From Bradyrhizobium macuxiense (lineage in GTDB: Bacteria > Pseudomonadota > Alphaproteobacteria > Rhizobiales > Xanthobacteraceae), in NCBI RefSeq assembly GCF_001542415.1, contig NZ_LNCU01000104.1, positions 1 to 50,124 of the forward strand: DNA of 50,124 nt, in the 5' to 3' direction. Positions 1 through 10,086 of this stretch are shown here, piece by piece. The translations under genes were made by a program, and so were the position numbers. Under the pieces are notes generated by a model. It did not search any database, had not been told where the DNA came from, and was given only the letters and a program-made list of their open reading frames with translations. The first letter of the stretch is position 1. Each line of letters starts with the position of its first letter.

Positions 1-360
1 GGTGGACGCCGATTGCGTGACTGACGAGCACGTATGAGGCGGACGGCGAAGTCGTGCAGGCCTGACGCCCTAGTGGCAGGTGTCCTGTTGCAAGACGCCA
101 TTGCGTCTTGCAACGGCGGTGACAAAAGAGCCCAGTCTCACCGGGGAGAGCCCGTATAAGCCGTAAACCATCGCGCAGGGAAAGCCGGAGTGTTTCCGGT
201 TACACCTGTGGTCCTACCTCCCGTGCTTACTATTTTGCACGGGACCCATGGGTGCGATCGGCACCCGGCTTTCCCTGCGCCCTCTGCTTGAGGAGAGGGC
301 GGAACGAAATGCAAGACTCGGACAATTCGTGTCGCGAGAATGCAGATGTTTGTCTCACCG
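1..360. repeat. Structured intergenic repeat (Bradyrhizobium-type element)
   Basis: No credible gene is present. The stretch contains nested inverted repeats. A 12-bp perfect hairpin lies at 87-98/103-114 with a 4-base loop. A 16-bp perfect pair lies at 173-188 (GCGCAGGGAAAGCCGG) and 265-280, enclosing a 7-bp hairpin at 220-226/237-243. I recognise the general sequence as a high-copy intergenic element of Bradyrhizobium-type genomes, from memory only. Short frames across it are probably spurious. It could be a transcribed structured RNA or a non-autonomous mobile element; the sequence alone does not decide. Confidence 0.6.
304..343 (-). repeat. Short dispersed repeat, copy 1
   Basis: On the minus strand this stretch begins GCATTCTCGCGACA and continues through TGTCCGAGT to TTGC and TTTCG. 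The same arrangement, with a few substitutions, occurs on the plus strand at 34432-34470. Two copies 34 kb apart in non-coding DNA support a dispersed repeat family. Confidence 0.7.
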
Positions 361-380
361 GCGGCGCAACACACTCAGTG

Positions 381-502
381 TCGTCCCTGCGAAAGCAGGG
401 ACCCATAACCACCGAAGTTCATTCCTGAGCGATGCAGGAACGACGAGTCCCCTTCACAACACAAGCCGCGGAGTATGGGTCCCTGCTTTCGCAGGGACGA
501 CG
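381..502. repeat. Inverted-repeat element, about 120 bp
   Basis: The ends form a long near-perfect inverted repeat. The left arm, about 381-409, carries TCGTCCCTGCGAAAGCAGGG. The right arm, about 473-502, carries its complement. Each arm is itself a small hairpin (CCCTGC-GAAA-GCAGGG). The roughly 65 bp between the arms have no coding signal. This is the architecture of a REP-pair or MITE-like intergenic element. Confidence 0.7.
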
Positions 503-607
503 ACTGGAGAGAGCCCCACAACTGTCATCGCCCGGCTTGCCGCCTCCGCTAAAGCTTCGGCGTGCCAAGGATTTGTGGCCTCGTCGAAGCCTTGGCGTAG
601 ACGGGAC

Positions 608-674
608 CGGGCGATCCAGTACGCCGCGGCCCCTCGGCTCAAGCACAGCCGCCTCTGGAATACTGGATCGCCCG
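608..674. repeat. Inverted-repeat element, 14-bp arms
   Basis: CGGGCGATCCAGTA at 608-621 is perfectly complementary to 661-674 across a 39-bp GC-rich spacer. Sequences of this type (cggcgatcca) recur in the repeats at 29259-29335 and 34381-34412, suggesting a related palindromic family. Confidence 0.55.
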
Positions 675-926
675 CATGCGCATGGGCGGGTGATGACATC
701 GCGATAGGCTGTTTGATTTGTGAATAGAGGAAGAGCGAGCCGTCATGCTGGCGAGGCCGCAACGCCGCCGCCCCGAAGCACGACACGACCGTTACGCGTC
801 GCGACGGCGTATCCTTCGCAGCACACGCTCCGCGGCGCCCGCGAAGCCGATCCGTAGGGACGACGGCATATCCGTTGCGTCCGCGTCAGCGAGTGTGAGT
901 GCGGCCTGCCGACGACGGCAGGTCGC
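675..926. other. Gene-free stretch downstream of otsA
   Basis: The interval between the last repeat and the otsA stop codon shows no ribosome binding site with a credible reading frame on either strand. The overlapping frames here lack recognisable domains and look like GC-bias artefacts. Confidence 0.5.
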
Positions 927-2378
927 TCAGTGGTATCGCGCCGCGACATCCGATGCGCGGCGCGGCCACACAGTCGGCGGCTCCGGCAGCACGGTATCGC
1001 CCGTATCATGCGTGTTCTGCAGGGCTTCGATGAAGTCGGCGAACCATTGCTGGATGGTGTGGCTGTTGAGTTTCGCCATCATCGCGTCCCAACGCGTCCG
1101 CCGTTCGCTCAACGGCATCGCGAGCGCCCAAGCAATCGTACGCGCCATGCCGTCGATGTCGTGCGGATTGACCAGCAGTGCGGCGTCGAGCTCATTGGCG
1201 GCGCCGGCGAATTTCGACAGCACCAGCACGCCGGGATCGGCCGGGTTTTGCGCGGCGACATATTCCTTGGCGACGAGGTTCATGCCGTCCTGCAGCGGCG
1301 TCACCACGCCGACCTGCGCGGTGCGATAGAGGCCCGCGAGCACGCCCTGGCCAAAACCCTTGTTGAGATAGCGGATCGGCGTCCAGTCCACCTCGCCATG
1401 CACGCCGTTGACGTCGGTGACGAGCTTGGCGATCTCGCTCTGCAGATTGCCGTAGGCCTCGATCCCTCCGCGCGAGGGCGTTGCGATCTGCAACAGCGAC
1501 ACCGAACGCCTGAGGTTCGGGTACAGCGTCCACATCTTGTCGAACGCCTTGATGCGATTGCCGAGACCCTTGGAATAATCGAGCCGATCGACGCCGATCG
1601 CGAGCTTCTCGCCGTTGAGGCTGCGCCGCAGCCGCGTCACGTCGGGATGCGTCATCGCCTTGGTGGCCTGCTGTGCGAACCGCTCGGGATCGATGCCGAT
1701 CGGAAACACCGCGGCGCGCGTGCGGCCGGACGACGAGGTAATGATGCCGTCGCGAACCGCAAGGCCGAGGTCGAACCGCACATAGGCCAGGAAGTTCTCG
1801 CAATCCTCCCCGGTCTGGAAGCCGATCAGATCATAGGCAAGCATCGCCTCGATCAGCGCACGGTGGTTCGGCACGCCTGAGATCACCGCGCGCGTCGGCC
1901 ACGGCGTATGCAGGAAGAAGCCGATCGGCTGCGCTACGCCGAGATCGCGCAGCTCGGCGCCGAGCGCGAGGAAATGATAGTCCTGAATCCAGAACACGGA
2001 ATCGGGCTTGCGGAATCGCAACAGCGCGCGCGCCATGAAGGCGTTCACCTCGCGATAGCTCGCATAGTCGCTCTGCGAGGCGCGAATCAGATCGGCGCGT
2101 GAATGCAAAGCGGGCCACAACGCCGAATTGGCGAAACCTTCGTAATAGCCGCCGTAATGCGCCGCCGGCAGGTCGAGCATCGCCAGCGCGCCCGCGCCGA
2201 GAGCTTCGACCTCCGCAAAAGGTTCCTTCAGGCTCCCATCGCGGACACGCCCGCTGGAACCAACCCATATTGCCCCTGTCTTTTCCACTACCGGCAATAA
2301 TGCCGCAGCCAGCCCCCCCGTCATGGGTTCATTGGGTTTACCGCGCGCCACGCGGTTCGAAACGACGACGAGGTTCAC
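927..2378 (-). CDS. otsA: Trehalose-6-phosphate synthase
   Basis: Predicted cytoplasmic glycosyltransferase of family GT20. It joins UDP-glucose and glucose-6-phosphate into trehalose-6-phosphate, the first step of the OtsAB route to an osmoprotectant and storage sugar. The 483-residue length is normal for bacterial OtsA. Visible family motifs are the N-terminal glycine loop (GG at 21-22), QDYHF around 132-136, LHTPWP at 156-161, VDRLDYSKG at 263-271 (sugar-phosphate binding) and DGMNLVAKE at 364-372 (nucleotide-sugar binding). The start is a GTG at 2378-2376, preceded by a very strong AGGAGGGG ribosome binding site. It follows otsB on the same strand after 231 bp, so it may be co-transcribed or have its own promoter. 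Confidence 0.97.
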   Translation of the reverse strand: MNLVVVSNRVARGKPNEPMTGGLAAALLPVVEKTGAIWVGSSGRVRDGSLKEPFAEVEALGAGALAMLDLPAAHYGGYYEGFANSALWPALHSRADLIRASQSDYASYREVNAFMARALLRFRKPDSVFWIQDYHFLALGAELRDLGVAQPIGFFLHTPWPTRAVISGVPNHRALIEAMLAYDLIGFQTGEDCENFLAYVRFDLGLAVRDGIITSSSGRTRAAVFPIGIDPERFAQQATKAMTHPDVTRLRRSLNGEKLAIGVDRLDYSKGLGNRIKAFDKMWTLYPNLRRSVSLLQIATPSRGGIEAYGNLQSEIAKLVTDVNGVHGEVDWTPIRYLNKGFGQGVLAGLYRTAQVGVVTPLQDGMNLVAKEYVAAQNPADPGVLVLSKFAGAANELDAALLVNPHDIDGMARTIAWALAMPLSERRTRWDAMMAKLNSHTIQQWFADFIEALQNTHDTGDTVLPEPPTVWPRRASDVAARYH

Positions 2379-2609
2379 CAGGTCCCCTCCTGTTGGTCAA
2401 CTCGCGTATTAACAACCATTCATCAAGATGGTTCCTGACCAAGGAATCTCCCAATTGAAACCAAATTTCGGCGAAGACAGAGGGAACTCGCAGGAACTCG
2501 CGAAAACAAAAATGCGCGCGAGGCATAGCTCGCGACGCAAAAGCACCGCAATCGATTCAAAGGTGCCGAGATGCTGCGATCCGGTTAGGACAGGCCTACA
2601 GGCCCTCCG

Positions 2610-3416
2610 TCACCGATCGAGCAGTTGCGCGAGGAATGCGCGCACATCGCTCGGTGCGCCGAATTGCCCCGCGACGTCGGCGGCGCGGCGGCCCACGGAG
2701 AATGAGAGTCCGTCGTAGTCAGGCATGATCGCGAACACGCTGTCGTCGGTAACGTCGTCGCCGATGAAGAACGGACGCCGCCCCTTGAACGGCTCATGCG
2801 TCATCAGCTCAAGCACGCCGCTCGCCTTGGTGAAGCCCGCCTGCTTGATCTCGCAGACGCTCTTGCCCGGCAGCACCTCGATCGGAGCGTTCGGCAGATC
2901 AGCGCGGATCAGCGACACCGCTTCATAGATCGCCTTCTCCGCATGCGGCGCGAGCCGGTAATGCAGCGCCAGCGAGTACCCCTTGTCCTCGAGCAGGATA
3001 CCGGGGCTGAGCTTGGCGATCGCAGCAAGACGGCGCTTCAATTCCTTGTCGAGCGGCGGGGCGTGCGCGGCGACCGCCTCGCTATCGGGATGCAGCCGCA
3101 TCTCGGCACCGTGGCCGCCGATGGCGGGAAACAGATCCGGCGCGAAGATCAGATCGATGTCGTTGAGCGAGCGGCCGCTGACCAGCGCCAGCGCGCCGCC
3201 GGTCCGCTCGTGCAACAGCCTCAAGGTCTGCGCCAGTTCCGGCGGCACCCACACCTCGCGCGGCGTCGGCGCGAAATCGAGCAAAGTGCCGTCGATATCG
3301 AGCAGCACCGCGGTCTCGCCGAGCGGTGGAATCAACGATGCCGGCGCCTTGTCCGGCGCCGCCTCGTCAGGGGCAATGTCATCATCCACGGGCATTTCGG
3401 CTACGTCATGCTTCAT
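2610..3416 (-). CDS. otsB: Trehalose-6-phosphate phosphatase
   Basis: HAD-superfamily phosphatase that removes phosphate from trehalose-6-phosphate, completing the OtsA/OtsB pathway in the cytoplasm. The 268-residue protein has the nucleophile motif DIDGT with Asp40 and Asp42, a SGR motif near 79-81, GHGAE near 104-108, and the acidic GDDVTDD motif that binds Mg in HAD enzymes. The N-terminal 30 residues are acidic and Pro/Ala-rich, probably unstructured. The ATG at 3416 has a GGAG site nine bases upstream and lies only 6 bp after the stop of the transporter gene, so the two are almost certainly co-transcribed. Confidence 0.96.
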   Translation of the reverse strand: MKHDVAEMPVDDDIAPDEAAPDKAPASLIPPLGETAVLLDIDGTLLDFAPTPREVWVPPELAQTLRLLHERTGGALALVSGRSLNDIDLIFAPDLFPAIGGHGAEMRLHPDSEAVAAHAPPLDKELKRRLAAIAKLSPGILLEDKGYSLALHYRLAPHAEKAIYEAVSLIRADLPNAPIEVLPGKSVCEIKQAGFTKASGVLELMTHEPFKGRRPFFIGDDVTDDSVFAIMPDYDGLSFSVGRRAADVAGQFGAPSDVRAFLAQLLDR

Positions 3417-3422
3417 CTCATT

Positions 3423-4910
3423 CTACTCCACAACTGCAAGCGGGCGAGCGACAGATTCGAGCGATTTTCGCTCGGCCGCGACGGCATAACGCCACGCGAC
3501 GGCCGCGGCCGCGATCATGAGCGCCGCCCCCAGAAGGTAACCGGCAAAGACACTGTTGCGCGATCCGGTATCGATCAGCACGCCGAACAGCGCGGGCCCC
3601 ACCACCCCGCCGATACCGGTACCGATTGCATAGAACACGGCGATCGCGAGCGCGCGGACCTCGAGCGGAAAGGTCTCGCTGACGGTGAGGTAGGCCGCGC
3701 TCGCGGCCGGCGAGGCAAAGAAGAAGATCACCATCCAGGCAATCGTCTGGGTCTGCGCACTGAGCGCGCCGATCGAGAACAGATAGCCGGACAGCGCCAG
3801 CAGCATGCCGGACACGCCATAGGTCAGCGTGATCATGGTGCGGCGGCCGAGCGTGTCGAACAGGCGGCCGAGCAGCAACGGCCCGAGGAAATTGCCGGCG
3901 GCGAAGGGCAGGATGTACCAGCCGACATCGCTGGCGGGGATCCCGAAGAAGTCGGTCAGCACCAGCGCGAAGGTGAAGAAGATCGCATTGTAGAAGAACG
4001 CCTGCGCCGCCATCAGCGCCAGCCCGACCAGCGAGCGTTGCCGATAGGTGGAGAACAATGTGGCTGCGACCTCGCGCAGCGGCGTGTGATCGCGCATCCG
4101 GATCTTGATCTTGTCGAAATCGCCGCTCGCCTGCTCGTGGCCGAGGACGGAGGTCTCGATGCCGGCGACGATCCTGTGGGCCTCGTCGGGGCGGCCGTGG
4201 ATCATCAGCCAGCGCGGGCTTTCGGGAATCCACATCCGCATGAAGAGCACGACGAGGCCGAGCACGGCGCCGGTGAAATAGGCGATCCGCCAGCCGTGAT
4301 CCGGCGCAAGCACCGCAGGGTCCAGCAGGACGATCGCGCTTGCAGCGCCGATCGCAGCGCCGATCCAGAAACTGCCGTTGATGACGAGGTCGGTCCAGCC
4401 GCGATAGCGCGCCGGCACCAGCTCCTGGATGGTCGAATTGATCGCGGTGTATTCGCCGCCGATGCCAGCACCGGTGAGAAAGCGAAACAGCGCATAGCTC
4501 GCGACGCTCCACGACAGCGCGGTCGCTGCGGTCGCTGAGAGATAGAGCGCGAGCGTGATGAAGAACAGCTTCTTGCGTCCAATGCGGTCGGTGAGCCAGC
4601 CGAAGCCGAGCGCGCCGAGCACCGCGCCGGCGAGGTAGGCGCTGCTGGCAAAACCGACATCGGCATTCGAGAACCGCATCGTCGGGCTGTCCTTCAGCGC
4701 GCCCGACAATGCGCCGGCGAGCGTCACCTCCAGCCCGTCAAGGATCCAGGTGATGCCGAGCGCCAGCACCACGCGGGTGTGGAACCCGCTCCAGTGCAGA
4801 TTGTCGAGACGCAGCGGAATCGAGGTCTCGATGATGCGGTCGTGGTTCTCCGCCGCCGCCGCCGGCGCTTCCGTCGTCGCAGTGCTGAGCTGTGTCTGCT
4901 GCAGAGTCAT
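3423..4910 (-). CDS. MFS transporter (sugar/metabolite porter type)
   Basis: A 495-residue major facilitator permease of the inner membrane with about 12 predicted hydrophobic segments. Family hallmarks are the loop 2-3 motif GWLTDRIGRKK, the segment ending GAGIGGEYTAINSTIQEL, and an amphipathic central loop containing ESPRWL, which is typical of sugar-porter-like MFS proteins. The frame stays open upstream to 5327. I chose the ATG at 4910 because the preceding residues are Arg/Cys-rich and unlike any MFS N-terminus; the ribosome site there is weak. It leads into otsB with a 6-bp gap. The substrate is unknown. Linkage suggests a sugar or osmolyte connected with trehalose metabolism, but that is inference. 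Confidence 0.9.
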   Translation of the reverse strand: MTLQQTQLSTATTEAPAAAAENHDRIIETSIPLRLDNLHWSGFHTRVVLALGITWILDGLEVTLAGALSGALKDSPTMRFSNADVGFASSAYLAGAVLGALGFGWLTDRIGRKKLFFITLALYLSATAATALSWSVASYALFRFLTGAGIGGEYTAINSTIQELVPARYRGWTDLVINGSFWIGAAIGAASAIVLLDPAVLAPDHGWRIAYFTGAVLGLVVLFMRMWIPESPRWLMIHGRPDEAHRIVAGIETSVLGHEQASGDFDKIKIRMRDHTPLREVAATLFSTYRQRSLVGLALMAAQAFFYNAIFFTFALVLTDFFGIPASDVGWYILPFAAGNFLGPLLLGRLFDTLGRRTMITLTYGVSGMLLALSGYLFSIGALSAQTQTIAWMVIFFFASPAASAAYLTVSETFPLEVRALAIAVFYAIGTGIGGVVGPALFGVLIDTGSRNSVFAGYLLGAALMIAAAAVAWRYAVAAERKSLESVARPLAVVE

Positions 4911-5094
4911 CAAGCCTGGCCAATGAGCAAAACCCTGGAACGAAATGCTCCAAGGTTCACACTCCCAGAATTGCGGCAAACCGGATGCCCGCCACGCAGC
5001 GACAACGCACGCGCCGAGCAGGGGTTCCCTCGTCGGATGGCAGGAACGGAACGTGCCGACCCCTGTTGCTCGCCGAGACACCAGGGAGTCCACC

Positions 5095-5463
5095 ATGGCG
5101 GCACGCAAGCAGGCCACACGGAACACCGCGCGCAAATCCGGGACACGGAAGACTGGCACGACACGGCGCAAGACCGCAGCACGAAAGACGCCGTCCAACC
5201 GCTGGTCACAACGGGTGACGCGAGAGAGCGACGCGCTCGATCTCAAGCGCGGCGTGTTCAAGCAGACCAGCGCGAAGAAGATCGCCGCGTCGTTGAAGCG
5301 GTCGGCCGAACAGAGCAAGCGCCGCAAGAGCGGAGCCTATCGATCCGCGCTGTCGATGCTGACCTTCTATATCAACCGCGCTGGCAAGACGCTGCCGCAA
5401 GCGCAACGCGCGCGGCTCGAACGCGCCAAAGGCGAACTGAAGCGCCAATTCGGCCGCGACTGA
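5095..5463 (+). CDS. DUF3175 family basic protein
   Basis: A 122-residue protein. Residues 1-36 are a Lys/Arg/Thr/Ala-rich tail resembling histone H1-like tails. From about residue 37 (WSQRVTRESDALDL) to the end it matches my memory of the DUF3175 domain, including SLKRSAEQSKRRKSG and MLTFYINRAGK. I chose the ATG at 5095 over an upstream in-frame start because AGGGAG lies just before it and the basic tail then begins cleanly. The function is unknown; the tail suggests nucleic-acid binding. It ends 41 bp from the convergent chemoreceptor gene. Confidence 0.85.
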   Translation: MAARKQATRNTARKSGTRKTGTTRRKTAARKTPSNRWSQRVTRESDALDLKRGVFKQTSAKKIAASLKRSAEQSKRRKSGAYRSALSMLTFYINRAGKTLPQAQRARLERAKGELKRQFGRD

Positions 5464-5504
5464 TCTCAGTCGTCTCGGCAAAAGCCAGCACGATTGCGAT
5501 GAGC

Positions 5505-7538
5505 CTATGCCGCGCGAATGTTCGCCATGAAGCGGTCGAGCTCTTCGCGGAGCCGCGTGCTCTCGACCGACAGCGAGCGGGCCGAGTTCAACACCTCTTC
5601 GGAGGCAGCGCCGGTCTCGGTCGCACCGCGATTGACCTGGGTGACGCTGGCGGCGGCCTCCTGCGTACCGACCGCGACGTTCTGTACGCTGCGGGCGATC
5701 TCCTGCGTTGCCGAACTCTGCTGCTCGACCGAGCTCGCAATGTTGGTCGCGATACCGGAGATCTGGCCGATGGTGCCGCCGATCTCCTTGATCGCCGCGA
5801 CCGACTCCTGCGTCGCCGCCTGCATGCCCGAGATATGGCTGGAAATCTCCTCGGTGGCCCGGGCGGTCTGACTCGCCAGCGACTTCACCTCGGATGCGAC
5901 GACTGCGAAGCCGCGGCCGGCATCGCCCGCGCGTGCGGCCTCGATGGTGGCGTTCAGTGCCAGCAAGTTGGTCTGCTCGGCAATCGCCGTAATCAGCTTG
6001 ACCACGTCGCCGATCTCCTGCGCGGCGCGCGACAGCTTGCCGATCCGCGCGTCGGTCTGCTCGGCCTGGCGCACGGCAGCATCGGCGATCTGGCTCGACT
6101 CCTTGGCGCGCCGGCCGATCTCGTCGACCGAAGCGGAGAGCTCCTCGGTGGCGGACGCGACCGACTGCATGTTGCTGGACGCCTCCTCGGACGCGCCGGC
6201 GACCTGGCTGGAAAGATTCTGCGTGGTCTCCGCGGTCCGCGTCAGCGTGCCGGCGGCCGATTCGAGTTGCACGGCGGAGGCCGACACGTTGGAGACGATC
6301 GAGCCGACGGCGGCCTCGAATTCGTCGGCGAAGCGGATCAGCTCGCCGCGCCGGGCGGCAGCGCTGGCCTTGTTCTGCGCTTCCTGGGTCGCGGCGTCGC
6401 GCTCGGCCTTGGCGATCGCCTGGAGCTTGAACTCCTCCACCGCGCCGGCCATCTCGCCGAGTTCGTCGCGGCGGCCGAGGCCGGGCAGCACGACATCGAA
6501 ATTGCCCGCCGCGAGCTCACGCATCGCGGCGCACATGGCCGCGATCGGCCGCGAAATCCCCTTGCCGAGCAGGAACGCCCAGGCAAGGCCCAGCACGAAG
6601 CCGCCGGCGGCCAGCATCAGGATCAGCCGCTCGGTCTCGCCGATCGTGGCATGCGCTTCGTTCTCGAGCCGCTTCTGGTCAGCGAGCAGATCGGCCTTCA
6701 TCGCAGCCGAACCCTGGCTGATGGCGGTGGCGGATTCCGTCATCTCGACCGTCAGCTCATCGATGGATTTCGAATTCTCGATCAGCTTCGCGAGCGCTTG
6801 CCGGTACTCGTCGAGCAGGCCTGCGACTTCCTTCAGCCCCTGGGTGATCCGCTCGTTCTTCGAGGAGAGCGCACGCAGCGAGTTCTCGACGAACTTCAGC
6901 CGCGCCATCGCGCTGGTTGCGACCGACTTGTCGGCATTGACGACGAACATGTTGGCAAGCGCAGTCGCCGCCTGGAACTGGTCGGCGACCTTCTTGGAGC
7001 CGAACTGGATCGATTGCAGCTCCGAATCGTCGGCATTGCTCGGGAGATCGTCGAGCTTGTAGCGCATCGAGTTGGCGCTGCGATTGAGATTGTTCTGCGC
7101 GGTCAGCGCGCTCTCGTCCTTCAGCTTGATGATCTCAGCAAAGATCTTGGAAAAGGCGCGGAATTCGCGCTCCAGCTTGGTGACCTGATCGAGCCGGGCC
7201 GGGTTGGTGGTGCCCTTCATCGCGGCCAGGATGGCGTCCTTCAGGCTGGCCTCGGCGGCGAGCGCCGCCTTGGCGTCGTCCTCCTTGCCGGTGACCACGA
7301 AGTAGCGCGCCAGCGAACGGTAGGAGATCAGCTCGCGGTCGATGTTGCGGGCAAGGTCGGCCTCCGCGACGCTCTGGCGGTAGGAGGCGACGCCGGCCGA
7401 GACCCGCTCGAAGCCCATATAGGCAAAGCCCATGCTGGCCGCCGACAGCGCCAGGGTCACGGCAAAGCCGAGCATGATCTTGGCGCGGAACCTGAGGGTT
7501 GGGAATTTGATCGAACGCGATCGCTTGAGCCCCGACAT
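5505..7538 (-). CDS. Methyl-accepting chemotaxis protein
   Basis: Inner-membrane chemoreceptor of about 677 residues that would relay ligand binding to CheA/CheW. Segments in order are: a first membrane helix at 22-42; a large periplasmic helical domain at about 45-300, long enough for a helical bimodular (HBM-like) sensor; a second membrane helix at 305-326; a HAMP domain; and a cytoplasmic signalling helix bundle with the hairpin tip EQTNLLALNATIEAARAG. No C-terminal CheR-docking pentapeptide is visible. Two starts are possible, at 7556 and 7538; I prefer 7538 because GAGGG precedes it at a good distance. No che genes are nearby, so it is an orphan receptor. The ligand is unknown. It is transcribed divergently from the aldehyde dehydrogenase. 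Confidence 0.95.
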   Translation of the reverse strand: MSGLKRSRSIKFPTLRFRAKIMLGFAVTLALSAASMGFAYMGFERVSAGVASYRQSVAEADLARNIDRELISYRSLARYFVVTGKEDDAKAALAAEASLKDAILAAMKGTTNPARLDQVTKLEREFRAFSKIFAEIIKLKDESALTAQNNLNRSANSMRYKLDDLPSNADDSELQSIQFGSKKVADQFQAATALANMFVVNADKSVATSAMARLKFVENSLRALSSKNERITQGLKEVAGLLDEYRQALAKLIENSKSIDELTVEMTESATAISQGSAAMKADLLADQKRLENEAHATIGETERLILMLAAGGFVLGLAWAFLLGKGISRPIAAMCAAMRELAAGNFDVVLPGLGRRDELGEMAGAVEEFKLQAIAKAERDAATQEAQNKASAAARRGELIRFADEFEAAVGSIVSNVSASAVQLESAAGTLTRTAETTQNLSSQVAGASEEASSNMQSVASATEELSASVDEIGRRAKESSQIADAAVRQAEQTDARIGKLSRAAQEIGDVVKLITAIAEQTNLLALNATIEAARAGDAGRGFAVVASEVKSLASQTARATEEISSHISGMQAATQESVAAIKEIGGTIGQISGIATNIASSVEQQSSATQEIARSVQNVAVGTQEAAASVTQVNRGATETGAASEEVLNSARSLSVESTRLREELDRFMANIRAA

Positions 7539-7872
7539 TCCAACCCTCGTCTTCATTCTGAAAACCGCGCGGTATCCGGCAGCACCCCCGCCCCGGACCC
7601 GGAGCGGCAAACTAAGGGAGAAACAATAAGGCTACGTAAATGCACGGAAGAATGGATAGCGGGCGCCGATGCACCCTGGCCCCGTTTCGGCACGATCGTC
7701 GGAACCGGCGGCAGGCGGCTCTCGGGGGCCCTGCCGCTCGGCGAGACTGCTCAGGCGTGCACCTACTACCTTGGTCCACGTTGTATTCGACCGTATATAT
7801 CGCAGTGTCCGATACCGTCCGGACCAAGGCTTGAACGCGCAGAGTCAAGCGCCGGCGATAACGGAGGAAGCG
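7539..7872. other. Divergent control region, chemoreceptor/aldehyde dehydrogenase
   Basis: This 334-bp spacer has no credible gene. It holds the promoters of the two divergent genes. On the plus strand TTGGTC at 7771-7776 and TATATA at 7794-7799 are 17 bp apart and could be a sigma-70-type promoter for the dehydrogenase. The first hexamer lies inside the shared motif annotated separately. Confidence 0.5.
7762..7829 (+). promoter_or_regulatory. Candidate operator with inverted CCTTGGTCC arms
   Basis: CCTACTACCTTGGTCC at 7762-7777 recurs with one mismatch upstream of the FIST-kinase operon at 9968-9983. Here its 3' nine bases (CCTTGGTCC, 7769-7777) are also perfectly inverted at 7821-7829 (GGACCAAGG), 43 bp downstream. 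CTACTACCTT also occurs on the minus strand upstream of xoxF at 17607-17616. This suggests a binding site for a regulator common to the region, plausibly one of the LuxR-type response regulators, but no binding is shown. Confidence 0.5.
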
Positions 7873-9393
<1,521 letters not shown>

Positions 9394-9408
9394 GCCGGCG
9401 GCGAGCAC

Positions 9409-9442
9409 GCGGGCGTGCCCTGTCCTCCCTGGGCACGCCCGC
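9409..9442. other. Intercistronic hairpin after exaC
   Basis: A perfect 12-bp inverted repeat (GCGGGCGTGCCC at 9409-9420, complement at 9431-9442) with a 10-base loop sits between exaC and the DUF779 gene. It has no T-tract on the plus strand, so it is more likely an mRNA-stabilising or attenuating hairpin than a full terminator. Confidence 0.55.
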
Positions 9443-9528
9443 CCACTTCCCGGCCGTTGCGGCGCGCGAATTCAGCGTCCCGCAACGGTCACGACATCAC
9501 TCCGAACCCAATGAACGGGAGCAGGACG

Positions 9529-9900
9529 ATGGTTGCCCGGGTCGAAGTCACTCCGAAGGCCGAAGAGATGATCGCGCGGCTGAAGGCGCTGCACGGCCCG
9601 CTGATGTTTCACCAATCCGGCGGCTGCTGTGACGGCAGCGCGCCGATGTGCTACCCCGCCAACGAATTCCGGGTGGGCGGCCAGGACGTGCATCTCGGCC
9701 AGATCGCCGGCTGCGACTTCTATATCGGCGCCGCCCAGTTCGAATACTGGTGCCATACCCAGCTCATCATCGACGTGGTGCCCGGTCGCGGTGCCGGTTT
9801 CTCGCTGGAGGCGCCGGAAGGCGTCCGTTTCCTGACCCGTAGCCGGGTGTTCAGCGATGACGAGGTCGCGGAACTCGAGGCGACCGAACGCGCCGCCTGA
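9529..9900 (+). CDS. DUF779 family protein
   Basis: A 123-residue soluble protein with a cysteine-rich segment HQSGGCCDGSAPMC near residues 26-39, an ACDF-like GCDFYIG segment and FEYWCHTQL. These are the hallmarks of DUF779, whose members are typically encoded next to ExaC/AcoD/AldB-type aldehyde dehydrogenases, as here. Its biochemical role is not established; the cysteines could bind metal or a cofactor. The ATG at 9529 follows a GGGAGCAGG ribosome site; the open frame extends further upstream without a better start. It lies 135 bp after exaC and is probably co-transcribed through the intervening hairpin. Confidence 0.88.
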   Translation: MVARVEVTPKAEEMIARLKALHGPLMFHQSGGCCDGSAPMCYPANEFRVGGQDVHLGQIAGCDFYIGAAQFEYWCHTQLIIDVVPGRGAGFSLEAPEGVRFLTRSRVFSDDEVAELEATERAA

Positions 9901-9967
9901 TCGTCCCGCAATACAGGCAAACGGCTCTGCCGGCCCGTGGCATTCCAGACCAGCCGGGGGCGCGCCT

Positions 9968-9983
9968 CCTACGACCTTGGTCC
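9968..9983 (+). promoter_or_regulatory. Candidate operator, shared 16-bp motif copy 2
   Basis: CCTACGACCTTGGTCC differs at one base from 7762-7777 upstream of exaC. It lies 332 bp upstream of the FIST gene start. A plausible promoter follows, TTGACG at 9997-10002 with an AT-rich TAATTT at 10019-10024, and the stretch to about 10040 is unusually AT-rich for this window. Confidence 0.5.
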
Positions 9984-10086
9984 CCCGCATTCGCGATTGA
10001 CGGGAAAGCCGGTCCCTTTAATTTAGACTCTTTATAAGTAGCCCCCGGTCGCTGCCCGCGACAGGGAAAACACAGGGAGGCGTCCC

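Noticed and set aside
381..502. Possible CRISPR repeat pair
   Set aside because: The two similar sequences are inverted, not direct, occur only twice and have no array of spacers or cas genes.
138..786. Several 60-159-codon frames near the left edge
   Set aside because: They cross the inverted repeats, overlap each other on both strands and lack any domain; they look like translated repeat sequence.
2796..4538. 580-codon plus-strand frame over otsB and the MFS gene
   Set aside because: No ribosome site, no domain; it mirrors the codon bias of the real minus-strand genes.
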